DNA of 8,974 nucleotides from Ilumatobacteraceae bacterium (GCA_025456105.1 JALOLG010000034.1:1-8974); one strand, 5' to 3'. Shown: positions 1 through 6,064, counted from the stretch's first letter. Numbers and translations are program-made. The notes: a model not told the origin generated them from the letters alone.

Positions 1-46
1 CGAGCGCTGCGAGGCGCACCGACCGCGACCGTGATCGTAGTGTCAT
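1..46 (-). CDS. N-terminus of a probable exported protein (cut by left edge)
   Basis: Only 15 codons are visible, starting at the ATG at 46-44 and reading MTLRSRSRSVRLAAL before the window ends. Four arginines followed by a hydrophobic start resemble the n-region and early h-region of a signal peptide. An AGGGGG tract lies 4 nt upstream of the ATG and can serve as a ribosome binding site. The gene would be transcribed leftward, away from the window, and the palindrome at 133-152 lies in its upstream region. Solute-binding proteins of ABC transporters often sit beside catabolic clusters like this one, but the visible part does not identify the family. An alternative upstream in-frame-open ATG at 110-108 gives a Pro/Gly-rich, less convincing N-terminus. 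The coding call is tentative because so little is present. Confidence 0.4.
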   Translation of the reverse strand, partial: MTLRSRSRSVRLAAL

Positions 47-131
47 GTGACCCCCTGTTGTTCCCCGTTGCACCCCGGAGTCCCATCCCCGGAGGTGACC
101 GAGGGGACATGACGGCCCCCCGGCGGAGGGG

Positions 132-137
132 AAACTA
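132..137 (-). promoter_or_regulatory. Possible -10 element (TAGTTT) inside the palindrome
   Basis: Read on the minus strand, 137-132 is TAGTTT, which fits the TANNNT -10 consensus. It overlaps the left arm of the palindrome, so a repressor bound there would block it. I see no good -35 hexamer at 16-18 bp. This is a weak, position-based call. Confidence 0.3.
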
Positions 138-152
138 ACCGATCGGTTAGTT
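133..152. promoter_or_regulatory. Perfect 20-bp palindrome, TetR-type operator candidate
   Basis: The sequence AACTAACCGATCGGTTAGTT is its own reverse complement over all 20 bases, and the next pair but one (131/154) also matches. Its AT-rich arms stand out from the GC-rich surroundings. Length, perfect dyad symmetry and even spacing fit operators of TetR/AcrR-family repressors, which regulate many actinobacterial catabolic and efflux genes. It lies 86 bp upstream of the leftward start at 46, so it most likely controls that gene. No regulator gene is in the window, so the binding protein is unknown. Confidence 0.7.
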
Positions 153-183
153 CCGCACACGAACGGAGCGCGCGCTTTCGCGT

Positions 184-1053
184 TCAGCCGCCGTCGACGT
201 CGGGACCGTCACCCGCGCCCTCGCCCGATTCGCCGCGCTCGCGGTAGTCGCCGAAGGCGCGGTCGCGGTCGCTCAGCGCCGCCCGCACGCCCTTGGTGCC
301 GAACGACTTGAGGTACTCGGCCGACGCCGGCTGGTGGAACCCGAGCGCCTGGATGTCGGCCCCGGCGCGCATGCCGGCGCGGATCCCCATCGCCTCCATC
401 GCCCGGTGCGCGCTGCGCTTGTTGAGCGCGAGCAGGTCGAGGGGCACCTTGGCGATGCGCTCGGCCACGGCGAGCACCGCGCCTTCGAGCTCGTCGATCG
501 GGTGGGAGCGGTTCGCGAAGCCGCGCTGCGCGGCCTCCACGCCCGTCATGGCGTCGCCGGTGAGGAGCGCCTCCATGCCGTGCCGCAGGCCCATCATCCA
601 CGTCTGCCACTGCATGTCGGGCGGCGACATGAGCCGCACCGGCGGGTAGCCGATCTGCGCGTCGTCGGCGACGTACACCAGGTCGCACGCCGTCGCCAGC
701 TCGGTGCCACCCGCGAGGCAGTAGCCGTGCACCTGGGCGATGATCGGCGTGGCCATGTCCCACATCTCGAACCAGTTGTTGACGACGTGGCGCGACCACC
801 AGCCGTCGACCTTGGCGATCGAGCGCTCGACGTCGTGGTTCGGCGAGCCGAGGTCGTAGCCCGCGGAGAAGCACGGTCCGGCGCCGCGGACGATCATCAC
901 CGAGACGTCGCGGCTGCGGTCGCCCGCTCGCAGCGCGTCGAAGAGCGCGCCGCGGAGCGCGTCGTTGAGGGCGTTGCGCTTCTCGGGTCGGTTCAAGGTG
1001 AAGCGCCGCACCTTGGGCAGCGGCTCGTCGATCAGCAGCACGTCGTCGCTCAT
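184..1053 (-). CDS. Enoyl-CoA hydratase/isomerase (crotonase) family protein, one catalytic Glu absent
   Basis: The 289-residue protein has the crotonase fold: an N-terminal NRPEKRNAL segment (21-29), the first oxyanion-hole loop FSAGYDL (62-68) and the second, LAGGTELATACD (113-124). These loops bind the acyl-CoA thioester and stabilise an enolate. E118 aligns with Glu144 of rat mitochondrial crotonase. The place of the second acid, Glu164, is taken by P138 in IGYPPVR (134-140), so classical syn-hydration of enoyl-CoA is uncertain. Isomerase, hydrolase, C-C lyase or a modified hydratase activity are all possible. The C-terminus (about 271-289) is a Gly/Asp/Glu-rich tail. The ATG at 1053 is chosen for the strong AGGAGG site (1058-1063, 4 nt away) and because its ATGA overlaps the ferredoxin stop. 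It is the last gene of the minus-strand operon and probably acts on the product of the ligase. Confidence 0.88.
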   Translation of the reverse strand: MSDDVLLIDEPLPKVRRFTLNRPEKRNALNDALRGALFDALRAGDRSRDVSVMIVRGAGPCFSAGYDLGSPNHDVERSIAKVDGWWSRHVVNNWFEMWDMATPIIAQVHGYCLAGGTELATACDLVYVADDAQIGYPPVRLMSPPDMQWQTWMMGLRHGMEALLTGDAMTGVEAAQRGFANRSHPIDELEGAVLAVAERIAKVPLDLLALNKRSAHRAMEAMGIRAGMRAGADIQALGFHQPASAEYLKSFGTKGVRAALSDRDRAFGDYRERGESGEGAGDGPDVDGG

Positions 1054-1433
1054 GTCTCCTCCTGTGTCGGATCGGTCTGTGTCGGATCGGTCTGTGTCGG
1101 ATCGGTCTGGGTCGGTTCGGTGGCGAGGGGCTTGACCCCCCGCTTGAACACGGTGGCCGGGCCGCTCGCGGTGAGCTGGCAGGCGAGGCGGTCGCGCTCG
1201 TCCTCCTGGCCGCTCAGCCAGCGGACGGCGCGCAGTCCCGCGAGCTCGACGGCCGATCGTGGCTCGAGGCCCGCGCCGTCGATCACCTGGACCGCGCATC
1301 GGTTGCACTGCGCGCTGCCCTTGCAGATGGTGGGCCACCAGTAGCCGGCCCGCTGGGCTGCGGTCATGAGCGTCTCACCCGGCGCGAGGTGGAACGTCAC
1401 CCCCAGCGGCTCCACCCGCACCGGCGCGGTCAC
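1050..1433 (-). CDS. [2Fe-2S] ferredoxin, adrenodoxin/putidaredoxin-like, with repetitive C-terminal tail
   Basis: This 127-residue electron carrier has cysteines at C37, C43, C46 and C85, a C-x5-C-x2-C-x38-C pattern. That first-loop spacing is typical of adrenodoxin/putidaredoxin-type ferredoxins, the usual soluble partners of bacterial class I P450s. KGSAQCNRCAV and RLACQL match the cluster-binding loop and the segment around the fourth cysteine. After residue 103 the globular domain ends and a PTQTD-repeat tail follows (107-124). The GTG at 1433 is chosen because its GTGA overlaps the ligase stop and places the N-terminal strand correctly; no strong ribosome site is seen, so coupling to the ligase is likely. 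The stop overlaps the next ATG by 4 nt. Two P450 genes lie in the divergent operon and are obvious candidate partners. No reductase is in the window. Electron supply to another oxygenase is possible. Confidence 0.88.
   Translation of the reverse strand: MTAPVRVEPLGVTFHLAPGETLMTAAQRAGYWWPTICKGSAQCNRCAVQVIDGAGLEPRSAVELAGLRAVRWLSGQEDERDRLACQLTASGPATVFKRGVKPLATEPTQTDPTQTDPTQTDPTQEET
1058..1063 (-). promoter_or_regulatory. Strong Shine-Dalgarno for the crotonase-family gene
   Basis: The minus strand reads AGGAGG, then AGAC, then the ATG at 1053. The site lies within the last codons of the ferredoxin gene and touches the end of the 15-bp tandem repeat. It fixes the crotonase start and excludes the much longer open frame upstream, which is a shadow of the ferredoxin gene. 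Confidence 0.8.
1063..1122. repeat. 15-bp tandem repeat, about four copies, in the ferredoxin 3' end
   Basis: Three exact copies of TGTGTCGGATCGGTC (1063-1077, 1078-1092, 1093-1107) are followed by a fourth with three mismatches (1108-1122). Because 15 is a multiple of 3, the array stays in frame. On the minus strand it encodes a PTQTD pentapeptide repeat at the ferredoxin C-terminus. Copy number changes would alter tail length without breaking the reading frame. Confidence 0.95.
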
Positions 1434-2962
1434 CCCGCGGTGTCCCAGTACGGCGCTCGCAGCTTGCGCTTGTTGATCTTGCCCATGGTGTTGCGACCGA
1501 GGTCGGTGACGATCTCCACCGTGCGCGGGCACTTGTAGTGGCTCAGCCGCTCGCGGCAGAACGCGATCAGCTCGGCCGGCTCGGGGGGTGCAGACGGGTC
1601 GCGGGCGATGACGAGCGCCTTGAGCTCCTCGCCCATCTCGGGGTGCGGCACACCGATGCACGCGACGTCGGCCACCTCCGGGTGCTGCACCAGCACCTGC
1701 TCGGCCTCGGCCGGGTAGATGTTGACGCCGCCGGACACCACCATGTCGCTGAAGCGATCGGTGATGTAGACGTAGCCGTCGTCGTCGACGTAGCCGATCT
1801 CGCCGAGCGTGAACACGCCCGGCGCGATGTGGGCCGCCGCGGTCTTGGCCGGGTCGTTCGGGTACACGATGCCGCGCCCGGTGGTGTCGCGGAAGTACAG
1901 CCGCCCCTCGGTGTTGGGCGGCAGCTCCTGGTCGTCGTCGCCGATCACGAGCGCCTCGAACGGCGGGATCGCCCGGCCCACCGAGCCCGGGTGCGCGAGC
2001 CACTCCTCGCTCGTGATCGAGCACGTGGTGCCCACCTCGCTCGCGCCGTACGCGTCGGTGAAGATCGGGCCCCACCACTCGATCATCGCCCGCTTCACGT
2101 CGACCGGGCACGAGGCGCCCGTGTGGGCCACGAGCCGCATCGACGACACGTCGTAGCGCGCCTTCACCTCGTCGGGGAGCGCGAGCAGGCGCACGAAGTG
2201 GGTGGGCACCATCACGGCGCTCTCGGTGCGGTAGTCGTCGATGGCGCGCAGCGTGCCCTCGGCGTCGAACTTGGCGAGGATCACCGACGGGATGCCGGCG
2301 ACGAGCAACCGCATCCCCGACAGCGGACCCGTGTGGTACATCGGCCCCACCACGAGGTGCGTGCCGAACGCCGCGAAGCGGTTCTTCTTGAGCGCCTCGA
2401 GGTGCTCGGCCATCGTGCCGCCGCCGGCGAACATCGTGGGCGGCAGCTCGGTGCCCTTGGGCAGGCCGGTGGTGCCGCTCGTGTAGAGCAGGTTGGGCAG
2501 CGGCGCGGTGTCGTCGGGCGGGTCGACCGGGTCGACCTCGGCGATCCAGTCGTCCCACTGCACCACGCCGTCGGTGGGCGGCACGCCCCACGCCACCACC
2601 GTGGCCACGCCCGCCTGCCGCGCCGCGGCGAGGCCGCGCTCGAGCGTCTCGGGGCCCACGAACACGATGCGCGACTCGGAGTCGCCGAGGATGTAGGCGG
2701 TCTCGTCGGCGGTGAGGTGGAAGTTCACCGGCACGGTGGACGCGCCGCCGAGCAGGCCGCCGAGGTGCGCGAGCGCGGTCTCGTTGGCGTTCTCGGCGAA
2801 CACCGCGATGCGGCGCTTCGGGCCGAGGTCGGTGGCGAGCAGGCGGGTGGCGACGCGGTCGAGCACGTCGCCCACCTCGGCCCAGGTCATCGCGCGGGTG
2901 GCGTCGCGGAGCGCGACCTCGTCGGGCCGCTCGGCGGCGAGCTGGCGAGCGAACGCAGGCAT
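1430..2962 (-). CDS. AMP-forming acyl-CoA synthetase (fatty-acid/aryl-CoA ligase family)
   Basis: This ANL-superfamily enzyme (510 aa, normal for the family) should activate a carboxylic acid with ATP to an acyl-adenylate and then a CoA thioester. The phosphate-binding loop YTSGTTGLPKG is at 160-170. The adenine-binding motif YGASEVG is at 305-311, where E309 is the usual acidic residue. The D-x-G-Y-x-x-x-T-D-R region is at 394-403, the hinge and A8 segment GGVNIYPAE at 411-419, and the A10 segment MGKINKRKL at 493-501 with the expected catalytic lysine K495. All core motifs are intact. The ATG at 2962 shares one base with the upstream SnoaL-like stop (TGATG), which implies coupling; no clear ribosome site is seen. 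No carrier-protein domain is attached, so CoA is the likely acceptor. The acid substrate cannot be read from the sequence. Confidence 0.93.
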   Translation of the reverse strand: MPAFARQLAAERPDEVALRDATRAMTWAEVGDVLDRVATRLLATDLGPKRRIAVFAENANETALAHLGGLLGGASTVPVNFHLTADETAYILGDSESRIVFVGPETLERGLAAARQAGVATVVAWGVPPTDGVVQWDDWIAEVDPVDPPDDTAPLPNLLYTSGTTGLPKGTELPPTMFAGGGTMAEHLEALKKNRFAAFGTHLVVGPMYHTGPLSGMRLLVAGIPSVILAKFDAEGTLRAIDDYRTESAVMVPTHFVRLLALPDEVKARYDVSSMRLVAHTGASCPVDVKRAMIEWWGPIFTDAYGASEVGTTCSITSEEWLAHPGSVGRAIPPFEALVIGDDDQELPPNTEGRLYFRDTTGRGIVYPNDPAKTAAAHIAPGVFTLGEIGYVDDDGYVYITDRFSDMVVSGGVNIYPAEAEQVLVQHPEVADVACIGVPHPEMGEELKALVIARDPSAPPEPAELIAFCRERLSHYKCPRTVEIVTDLGRNTMGKINKRKLRAPYWDTAG

Positions 2963-3444
2963 CAGACGTGCGGGGCGAGGCCGCGCTCGGTGAGACCGGC
3001 GTTGGTGTTGAGGAAGTCGGCCGACAGGTCGCCGGGCCCGCCGTAGTGGGTCTGGAGGAAGCGGCTCTCGAACAGCCACCGGCCCTCGTGGCGCACGTAC
3101 GTGTCGTCGTAGTGCGCGAGCAGGATCCCGCGCACGCCGTCGGCACGGAGGTAGCGCTCGTCGATGTACCAGCGGCCCGCGGCGTGGTCGCGGTCGCCGC
3201 CTTCCACCACCTCGCCGTTGTGCACGAGCTGGACGACGGCGGCCATGCCTCCCATGGCGGCGGTCCACAGGTCGACGATCGCCTCGCGACCCTCCACCAG
3301 ACGGCCCCGGCCCAGGTCCCAGACGGCCTCGGGCGCCCAGCAGCTCGCCCACTGGTCGCGGTCGCGGTGCACGACGGCGTCGGCGTAGCGGTGGATGAGG
3401 CGCTGGATCTCGACGTAGTCGTCGGTGGCGATCGGTGCAGGCAT
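2962..3444 (-). CDS. SnoaL-like / NTF2-fold protein
   Basis: The 160-residue protein has the features of the SnoaL-like (NTF2-fold) group: an N-terminal helix with IQRLIHRYADAVVHRD (13-28), then W-x3-W-x5-WD (32-43), and a central QLVHNGEVVEGGD strand (72-84). A C-terminal strand pair, LAHYDDTYVRHEGRW (109-123), completes the curved sheet. Family members include polyketide cyclases, ketosteroid isomerases, dehydratases and oxygenase small subunits; many are uncharacterised. Polar residues such as Y20, D22 and H75 could line the pocket, but I cannot name catalytic residues with certainty. It is the first gene of the minus-strand operon and overlaps the ligase start by one base. The ATG at 3444 is preferred over upstream GTG options because the family-like sequence begins right after it and a -10-like hexamer sits 6 nt upstream. 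Confidence 0.82.
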   Translation of the reverse strand: MPAPIATDDYVEIQRLIHRYADAVVHRDRDQWASCWAPEAVWDLGRGRLVEGREAIVDLWTAAMGGMAAVVQLVHNGEVVEGGDRDHAAGRWYIDERYLRADGVRGILLAHYDDTYVRHEGRWLFESRFLQTHYGGPGDLSADFLNTNAGLTERGLAPHV

Positions 3445-3450
3445 GCGTGC

Positions 3451-3456
3451 ATTCTG
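3451..3456 (-). promoter_or_regulatory. Putative -10 element of the minus operon (leaderless)
   Basis: The minus-strand hexamer CAGAAT has the A at position 2 and T at position 6 that matter most in a -10 box. It ends 6 nt before the ATG at 3444, so transcription would start at or next to the start codon. There is no Shine-Dalgarno in between. No convincing -35 is seen. Confidence 0.4.
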
Positions 3457-3490
3457 ACCGTCCGCTGATCGCCGCGGCGTGGCGAAGCGA

Positions 3491-3496
3491 CACAAT
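3491..3496 (+). promoter_or_regulatory. Putative -10 element of the plus operon (leaderless)
   Basis: CACAAT lies 6 nt before the ATG at 3503, the spacing expected if transcription begins at the start codon. There is no Shine-Dalgarno before this ATG, in contrast with the clear AAGGAG in front of the second P450 gene. No convincing -35 is seen. This supports choosing 3503 over the GTG at 3479. Confidence 0.42.
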
Positions 3497-3502
3497 GGGC
3501 CG

Positions 3503-4708
3503 ATGGTCGACGAGTCGCCGCTCGACTACTCACCGATCGATCCCGCCGTCATGGCCGACCCCGCCGCGGCGTACGCCCGGCTGCGAGCCGAGTGCCCCGT
3601 GCACCGCACCGATGCGCTGGGGCGACCCCTGTACTCGATCGCCGCCGCGGCCGACGTGCACGCCGTGCTGATCGACCACCAGCACTGGTCGAACCGCAAG
3701 GGCCCCGGCATCGCGAACACCACGAGCGGTGCCGGCGACATGCAGCACGACGATCAGCCCGAGCACACGCAGCGGCGCACCTTCGCACGCGACTGGTTCG
3801 GGCCGCCGGCCGTCGCGCGGCTCGAGCCCGCGATCCGCGAGGTGGCCGTCGAGTGCATCGAGCGGGTCCGCGATCGCGGCGTCGGCGACCTCTACGCCGA
3901 CGTGGCGCTCCCCATGCCGGTCACGAGCTTCTGCGCCATCATGGGCATCGACATCGCCGACCGCGCCCAGTTCCTCGAGTGGGCCGACGAGCTCGTGGTG
4001 TCGATGGCGTACCCCGAGCGCGGCCGCGAGGCCCGGGCCGCGCTCAGCGAGTTCACCGCCGCCGAGGTCGAGCGCCGACGCACGCTCGCCGCATCGGAGC
4101 GTCACGACGAGCTGCCCGATGGCCTGCTCACGCACCTGGCGGTCGACCCCTACCGCGACGGCGAGCCCATGCCGCTCTCCGAGGTGGTCAACATGTCGAA
4201 CCAGCTGCTCATCGCCGGCCACGAGACCAGCACCTCGCTCATCACCAACTGCGTGTGGCGCCTGCTCGAGGACCGGCCGAACCGGTGGGAGCGCCTGCTG
4301 GCCGACCGCTCGCTCGTGCCGAACGCGGTGGAGGAGAGCCTGCGCTTCGACCCGCCGGTGCTCGGCCTGTGCCGCACGAACGACGACGACGCGGTGGTGG
4401 GCGGCGTCGAGATCCCGGCCGACCACAAGGTGATGGTGCTGTACGCGTCGGCCAACCGCGACCCGGCGCGGTTCCCCGACCGCCCCGACGAGTTCGTGGT
4501 CGACCGCCCGCTGCTCGAGACGAAGCGCCACTACTCGTTCTCGTGGGGGATCCACCACTGCCTCGGCGCGCACCTGGCGCGCCTCACCGGGCGGGTCGCC
4601 GTGGAGGAGCTGCTCGACCGCCTGCCCGGCCTCCGCCTCGACGGCGAGCCCACGCGCGTGCCCTCGCCGTTCCTGTGGGGCCGCAAGACCCTGCCCGTCG
4701 CCTGGTGA
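3503..4708 (+). CDS. Cytochrome P450 (first of tandem pair)
   Basis: This soluble bacterial P450 has 401 aa, a usual length, and no membrane anchor. It should insert one oxygen atom from O2 into a hydrophobic substrate using electrons from a ferredoxin. The I-helix oxygen-activation motif AGHETS is at 238-243, with the acid/alcohol pair E241-T242. The K-helix ExxR is E278-S-L-R281. The heme loop FSWGIHHCLG is at 346-355, with C353 as the axial thiolate and histidine in the position often occupied by arginine, as in many actinobacterial P450s. The ATG at 3503 is chosen from the -10 spacing; a GTG at 3479 would add eight residues. It heads the plus-strand operon. The [2Fe-2S] ferredoxin of the divergent operon is a likely redox partner. 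CYP subfamily and substrate cannot be assigned by eye. Confidence 0.92.
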   Translation: MVDESPLDYSPIDPAVMADPAAAYARLRAECPVHRTDALGRPLYSIAAAADVHAVLIDHQHWSNRKGPGIANTTSGAGDMQHDDQPEHTQRRTFARDWFGPPAVARLEPAIREVAVECIERVRDRGVGDLYADVALPMPVTSFCAIMGIDIADRAQFLEWADELVVSMAYPERGREARAALSEFTAAEVERRRTLAASERHDELPDGLLTHLAVDPYRDGEPMPLSEVVNMSNQLLIAGHETSTSLITNCVWRLLEDRPNRWERLLADRSLVPNAVEESLRFDPPVLGLCRTNDDDAVVGGVEIPADHKVMVLYASANRDPARFPDRPDEFVVDRPLLETKRHYSFSWGIHHCLGAHLARLTGRVAVEELLDRLPGLRLDGEPTRVPSPFLWGRKTLPVAW

Positions 4709-4713
4709 AGGAG
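4708..4713 (+). promoter_or_regulatory. Shine-Dalgarno of the second P450 gene
   Basis: AAGGAG starts on the last base of the first P450's stop codon and lies 5 nt before the ATG at 4719. It confirms that start and shows that the two P450 genes are translated from one message. Confidence 0.75.
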
Positions 4714-4718
4714 CCGTC

Positions 4719-5981
4719 ATGAGCGCCGCCGAACGCCCGCCCCTCGCGCTGTCCGACATCAACTTCTTCGACCCCGCCATCAACGACTGCCCCTACGGCG
4801 CGTACGAGACGCTGCGCGACGAGGCGCCGGTGTGGCAGGACCCGCGCACGAAGATGTGGGTGATCACGCGCTACGACGACGTGCGGATGCTGCTCCACGA
4901 CGTCGAGCGGTTCCCGAGCTCGCGTGGGCGCGGTCGCATCGACCCGCGCTCGCAGATGATCCGCAAGCTGTACGAGGAGAAGGGCTGGGTGCCGGCTCCC
5001 ACGCTGGCCGGGCGCGACGACCCCGAGCACCGCGAGATGCGCGGGCTGTTCAACCACGCGTTCCGGCCCGCCAAGATCAAAGAGCTCGATCCGTTCATCG
5101 TCGAGCTCGCCGACCGGTTGATCGACCAGTTCGCCGAGCGCGGCCGCTGCGACTGGGTGAAGGAGTTCGCGGTGCCGCTGCCGCTCATCGTGATCGGCCA
5201 GCAGATGGGTGCCCCCGAGGAGGACATCTGGCGCATCAAGGCCTGGACCGACGCGTGGGTGCAGCGGCTCGGGATGATGCAGACCGACGAGGAGGCCATC
5301 TGGTCGACCGAGATGGAGATCGAGGCGCAGCACTACTTCCAGGCGGTCTTCGAGCGGCTCCGCCGTGAGCCCGACGACACGCTGCTGTCCGATCTCGTCA
5401 ACACCGAGATCCCCGAGTGGGGGCGCACGCTCACCGACGAGGAGCTGCACGCCGAGATGATGGCCGACACGTTCGTGGGCGGCTCCGAGACCACCACCAA
5501 CGCGCTCGCCCACGGCGCCCGCATCCTCGCCGAGCAGCCCGCCGTGTGGGAGCAGGTGAGGTCCGATCCCGAGCACTACGTGCCGCTGTTCGCCGAGGAG
5601 GTGCTGCGCCTGGAGGGTCCGGTGCAGGGGCTGTTCCGCACCACCGCGGTCGACGTGGAGCTGCACGGGGTGACGATCCCGGCGGGATCGGTGATCAACG
5701 TGCGCTACGCCGCGGCCAACCGCGACGACCGCCAGTTCGAGTGCCCGGCCGACGTCGACCTCGACCGCGAGAACCTGCGCTCGCACCTCGCGTTCGGCCA
5801 CGGCACGCACCACTGCCTGGGTGCGCCGCTCGCCCGCCGCGAGCTCGTGATCGGGTTCCGGGCGCTCGTCGACCGGTTCGAGTCGATCCGGTTCGTGGAG
5901 GGCGCGAACGACTTCTCGCACCAGCCCAACTTCTGCCTGCGCGCGCTGAAGGAGCTCCACCTCGAGCTCACCCCTGCGTGA
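4719..5981 (+). CDS. Cytochrome P450 (second of tandem pair)
   Basis: This 420-residue P450 is clearly distinct from its neighbour. An N-terminal segment, FFDPAINDCPYGAYETLRDEAPV, is typical of soluble actinobacterial and proteobacterial P450s. The I-helix motif GGSETTTN is at 254-261, with E257-T258. ExxR is E294-V-L-R297. The heme loop FGHGTHHCLG is at 359-368 with ligand C366. All key residues are intact, so both P450s should be active. It starts 10 nt after the first P450 stop. The two sequences differ in length and in most variable regions, so they probably catalyse different steps or accept different substrates rather than being a recent duplication. A 95-nt gap follows. Substrate is unknown; a sterol, terpenoid or alicyclic acid would fit the cluster. 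Confidence 0.93.
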   Translation: MSAAERPPLALSDINFFDPAINDCPYGAYETLRDEAPVWQDPRTKMWVITRYDDVRMLLHDVERFPSSRGRGRIDPRSQMIRKLYEEKGWVPAPTLAGRDDPEHREMRGLFNHAFRPAKIKELDPFIVELADRLIDQFAERGRCDWVKEFAVPLPLIVIGQQMGAPEEDIWRIKAWTDAWVQRLGMMQTDEEAIWSTEMEIEAQHYFQAVFERLRREPDDTLLSDLVNTEIPEWGRTLTDEELHAEMMADTFVGGSETTTNALAHGARILAEQPAVWEQVRSDPEHYVPLFAEEVLRLEGPVQGLFRTTAVDVELHGVTIPAGSVINVRYAAANRDDRQFECPADVDLDRENLRSHLAFGHGTHHCLGAPLARRELVIGFRALVDRFESIRFVEGANDFSHQPNFCLRALKELHLELTPA

Positions 5982-6064
5982 CGGCGTCACACCCCGTCGT
6001 CGTCGCCGGGACGGGAAGGAGGGCCACGGGGTCGCCCGACCCGAGCGGGACCGGGTCCTCGCGC

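Larger units (their letters stand above)
47..183. other. Intergenic region with putative promoter/operator
   Basis: This 137-bp stretch separates the leftward partial gene from the 3' end of the crotonase-family gene, which is also on the minus strand. It holds the palindrome at 133-152 and an overlapping -10-like hexamer. Just after the crotonase stop, the minus strand reads CGCGAAAGCG, a very short GC hairpin without a U tract, so I do not call an intrinsic terminator. No other gene is supported here. Confidence 0.6.
3445..3502. promoter_or_regulatory. Divergent promoter region between the two operons
   Basis: This 58-bp gap separates two head-to-head operons. It carries CAGAAT on the minus strand (3456-3451) and CACAAT on the plus strand (3491-3496), each exactly 6 nt from its ATG. 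A 10-bp GC palindrome, CGCCGCGGCG, lies at 3470-3479, close to the centre. Such a short shared region suggests the operons are co-regulated, possibly by one central protein. The palindrome is weak evidence in DNA this GC-rich. Confidence 0.55.

Noticed and set aside
169..183. Hairpin CGCGAAAGCG after the crotonase stop as an intrinsic terminator
   Set aside because: The stem is only about 4 bp and no U tract follows in the direction of transcription.
1063..1107. Tandem repeat as a CRISPR array or protein-binding iteron
   Set aside because: Units are 15 bp with no spacers, and the array is in frame inside a gene, so a coding minisatellite is the simpler reading.
1054..1338. Upstream extension of the crotonase-family frame by 95 codons
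   Set aside because: It overlaps the ferredoxin gene, has Arg/Pro-rich shadow-frame composition, and a strong Shine-Dalgarno marks the ATG at 1053.
334..1344. Long plus-strand open frame opposite the crotonase and ferredoxin genes
   Set aside because: It is a GC-driven antisense frame with no family motifs, while the opposite strand encodes clear enzymes.
3479..3502. GTG at 3479 as the start of the first P450
   Set aside because: It would add eight unconserved-looking residues, has no ribosome site, and would place the -10-like CACAAT inside the gene. It is not excluded.
1434..3533. A single 827-codon frame ending in the ferredoxin, suggesting a ligase-ferredoxin fusion
   Set aside because: The upstream part of that frame is an Arg/Ala-rich shadow of the ligase and SnoaL-like genes; the ligase is in another frame and ends at 1430, so no fusion exists.
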